Below, piece by piece: positions 5,973-7,417 of a stretch of 7,417 nucleotides of DNA. Positions within the stretch are counted from its first letter, which is position 1; the number at the start of each line of letters is the position of its first letter. Origin of the DNA: an uncultured Lachnospiraceae bacterium. Lineage in GTDB: Bacteria; Bacillota; Clostridia; Lachnospirales; Lachnospiraceae. The stretch lies in the NCBI GenBank assembly GCA_947178115.1, contig CAMWXF010000079.1, positions 1 through 7,417 of the forward strand, read 5' to 3'. The notes beneath the pieces were generated by a model that saw only the letters and a list, made by a program, of their open reading frames with translations, ran no database searches and had not been told where the DNA came from. A program made the translations under genes and the position numbers.

Positions 5973-7417
5973 ATGAAGAACAGACATTTTAGAATATTAA
6001 TCTGCATATTGCTATCACTGGCTTTGCTGACAGGCTGTGCCAACGCATCGGAGCTTTCTTTTGATATGAGGTCAAAGGGTGACGGCGACAGTGAGTTCGC
6101 GACGCTAGGGCTTACGCCGGAATTTAATTATGAAGTACCAAGAAGCCTTCCGAACATTCTGGTTGATCAGGTGGGCTATGACCGGTATAGCAATAAGATC
6201 GCGGTTTTTCAGGGAGAATTGCTTCCCGATTCTTTTACGGTTACGGATGCGGTTAGTGGACAGAGTGTATACACTGGGCAGATCGAGCGGCGGGGATATG
6301 ACGAGAAGACAGGTGTATATGTCAGTTATGGTGATTTTACGTCGCTGCAGACGGCCGGTACATATTACATAGAGGCGGCAGTCGTAGGTCAGTCGTATAA
6401 CTTTGAAATAGCGGACAATCCTTATGCAGGGCTATATAATGTGGCGTTGAAACAATATTATTTTAATCGCTGTGGTTTGACATTGTCCTTGGAAATGGCG
6501 GGTGATGCGGCTCACAATGCGTGCCATGCCAGAGAGGCGCAGATGAAGGATGAGGCTTCGATCAAGCTGGATGTGTCGGGCGGCTGGCATGTAGACGGAG
6601 CGGCGAACCGTGATGTGAGCACAGGCTGCCGTACAGTCAATCATCTGCTGCTGGCATATGAACTGTATCCGGAAGTGTTCGGTGATGATGTGGGAATTCC
6701 GGAGAGTGGTAATGGTATACCGGACGTGCTGGATGAGGTCAAATATGAGATTGACTGGCTTCTAAAAATGCAGGACTCCAAGAGCGGTGCGGTATATTCC
6801 GCAGTCAGCAACGTGGATAATGCGGCGCTGGGTTATCTGCTGTACATTGAAGGGATTACCATGGACGCGACGATCCAATTCGCTGCTGCTATGGCGAAAT
6901 TCAGTTATCTGTATCAGAATTATGATTGGGAATTTGCGAACCGCTGTCTGAAAGCGGCGGACAGAGCCTACCGTTATGCTGGGAAGTATCCGGCGGATGT
7001 GTCGCCGGAAGAATATTTCTATGCGGCGGCGGAGCTTTATCGTGCCACCGGCAATTCCGGATATCATAATGTAATTAAGAATTATCTGCTGGAGAATTCT
7101 GCGGCGGATATGCAGAACGATTTTATTTTCTGGGGGTGTGTAACTTATTTGTCCACGAAGCAGAAGGTGGATATGAATCTGTGCAAGGATATGATTAAGG
7201 TATTGATGCTGGAAGGTGAGAAGATTTCCTATGCCGCGAAAAATTCTAAATTCCTGGTGATTATGGATGAAAAGTCCAGCGGTAGTGCGGAACTGTTAAA
7301 GGATATCACACGGCTCGTAGTGGTGGATCATATCATCACGAATCATGAGTATGCTACGGTGTTGCAGAATCATCTGCACTATATGCTGGGACGTAATCCG
7401 CAGTCGATCAGTTATCT
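5973..7417 (+). CDS. GH9-like lipoprotein lacking the DAGD catalytic motif (3' end outside window)
   Basis: 481 complete codons are visible and the frame is still open at the edge. The ATG at 5973 is fixed by an in-frame TGA at 5964; its ribosome site (GAAAGAG) is weak. A lipoprotein signal peptide ends in LLTGC with C22, so the protein is anchored outside the membrane. Domains: the Ig-like domain that precedes many GH9 cellulases (about 60-147, beginning NILVDQVGYDRYSNKIAVF), then the alpha/alpha-barrel (from about 150) with AGDAAHNACHARE, GIPESGNGIPDVLDE, EIDWLLKMQ, AAAELYRATG and, at the edge, LHYMLGRNP. GH9 enzymes cleave beta-1,4-glucans. The diagnostic GGWYDAGDY reads GGWHVDGAAN (203-212), so V207 and A210 replace the two aspartates that hold and activate the catalytic water. 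The acid Glu and HHR motif lie beyond the window. It is probably a glycan-binding or otherwise repurposed GH9 protein. Fold call very secure, activity doubtful. Confidence 0.92.
   Translation, partial: MKNRHFRILICILLSLALLTGCANASELSFDMRSKGDGDSEFATLGLTPEFNYEVPRSLPNILVDQVGYDRYSNKIAVFQGELLPDSFTVTDAVSGQSVYTGQIERRGYDEKTGVYVSYGDFTSLQTAGTYYIEAAVVGQSYNFEIADNPYAGLYNVALKQYYFNRCGLTLSLEMAGDAAHNACHAREAQMKDEASIKLDVSGGWHVDGAANRDVSTGCRTVNHLLLAYELYPEVFGDDVGIPESGNGIPDVLDEVKYEIDWLLKMQDSKSGAVYSAVSNVDNAALGYLLYIEGITMDATIQFAAAMAKFSYLYQNYDWEFANRCLKAADRAYRYAGKYPADVSPEEYFYAAAELYRATGNSGYHNVIKNYLLENSAADMQNDFIFWGCVTYLSTKQKVDMNLCKDMIKVLMLEGEKISYAAKNSKFLVIMDEKSSGSAELLKDITRLVVVDHIITNHEYATVLQNHLHYMLGRNPQSISY

Overview
The window reads as chromosomal DNA of an anaerobic, endospore-forming Firmicute, most likely a Lachnospiraceae-type Clostridium. 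This is an inference from the protein flavour (clostridial aconitase-family hydratase, spoIID next to spoIIQ, a GH9-like lipoprotein), the AGGAGG ribosome sites and the moderate GC content. All six genes are on the + strand. I see no tRNA, rRNA, CRISPR array, insertion sequence or phage gene.

Layout. (1) 1-1122: 3' end of an aconitase-superfamily hydratase. (2) 1123-1388: 266-base intergenic region with a sigma-D/FliA-like promoter candidate and a long leader hairpin. (3) 1389-2492: a GTG-start protein with EF-hand-like calcium-binding loops and no signal peptide. (4) 2578-3570: SpoIID family protein, preceded by a sigma-E-like promoter candidate. (5) 3655-4662: SpoIIQ-like membrane protein with a degenerate LytM/M23 domain, preceded by a sigma-F-like promoter candidate. 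(6) 4701-5885: metal-dependent amidohydrolase of the imidazolonepropionase-like type, only 38 bases behind spoIIQ. (7) 5890-5938: strong hairpin. (8) 5973 to the window end: a lipoprotein with a GH9 fold, cut off by the window edge.

The functional core is spoIID-spoIIQ, the cell-wall remodelling and channel genes of forespore engulfment. In Clostridioides difficile the same two genes are adjacent and followed by spoIIID; here spoIIID is not in that place and an amidohydrolase follows instead.

The most striking pattern is loss of catalytic residues in three enzyme-fold proteins. The SpoIID homologue has Val where the family has its catalytic Glu. The SpoIIQ LytM domain lacks all four usual zinc ligands. 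The GH9-like lipoprotein has lost both aspartates of the DAGD motif. All three reading frames are intact and well conserved elsewhere, so they look like selected binding or scaffold proteins rather than decaying genes. The amidohydrolase and the visible part of the hydratase, in contrast, keep their active-site residues.
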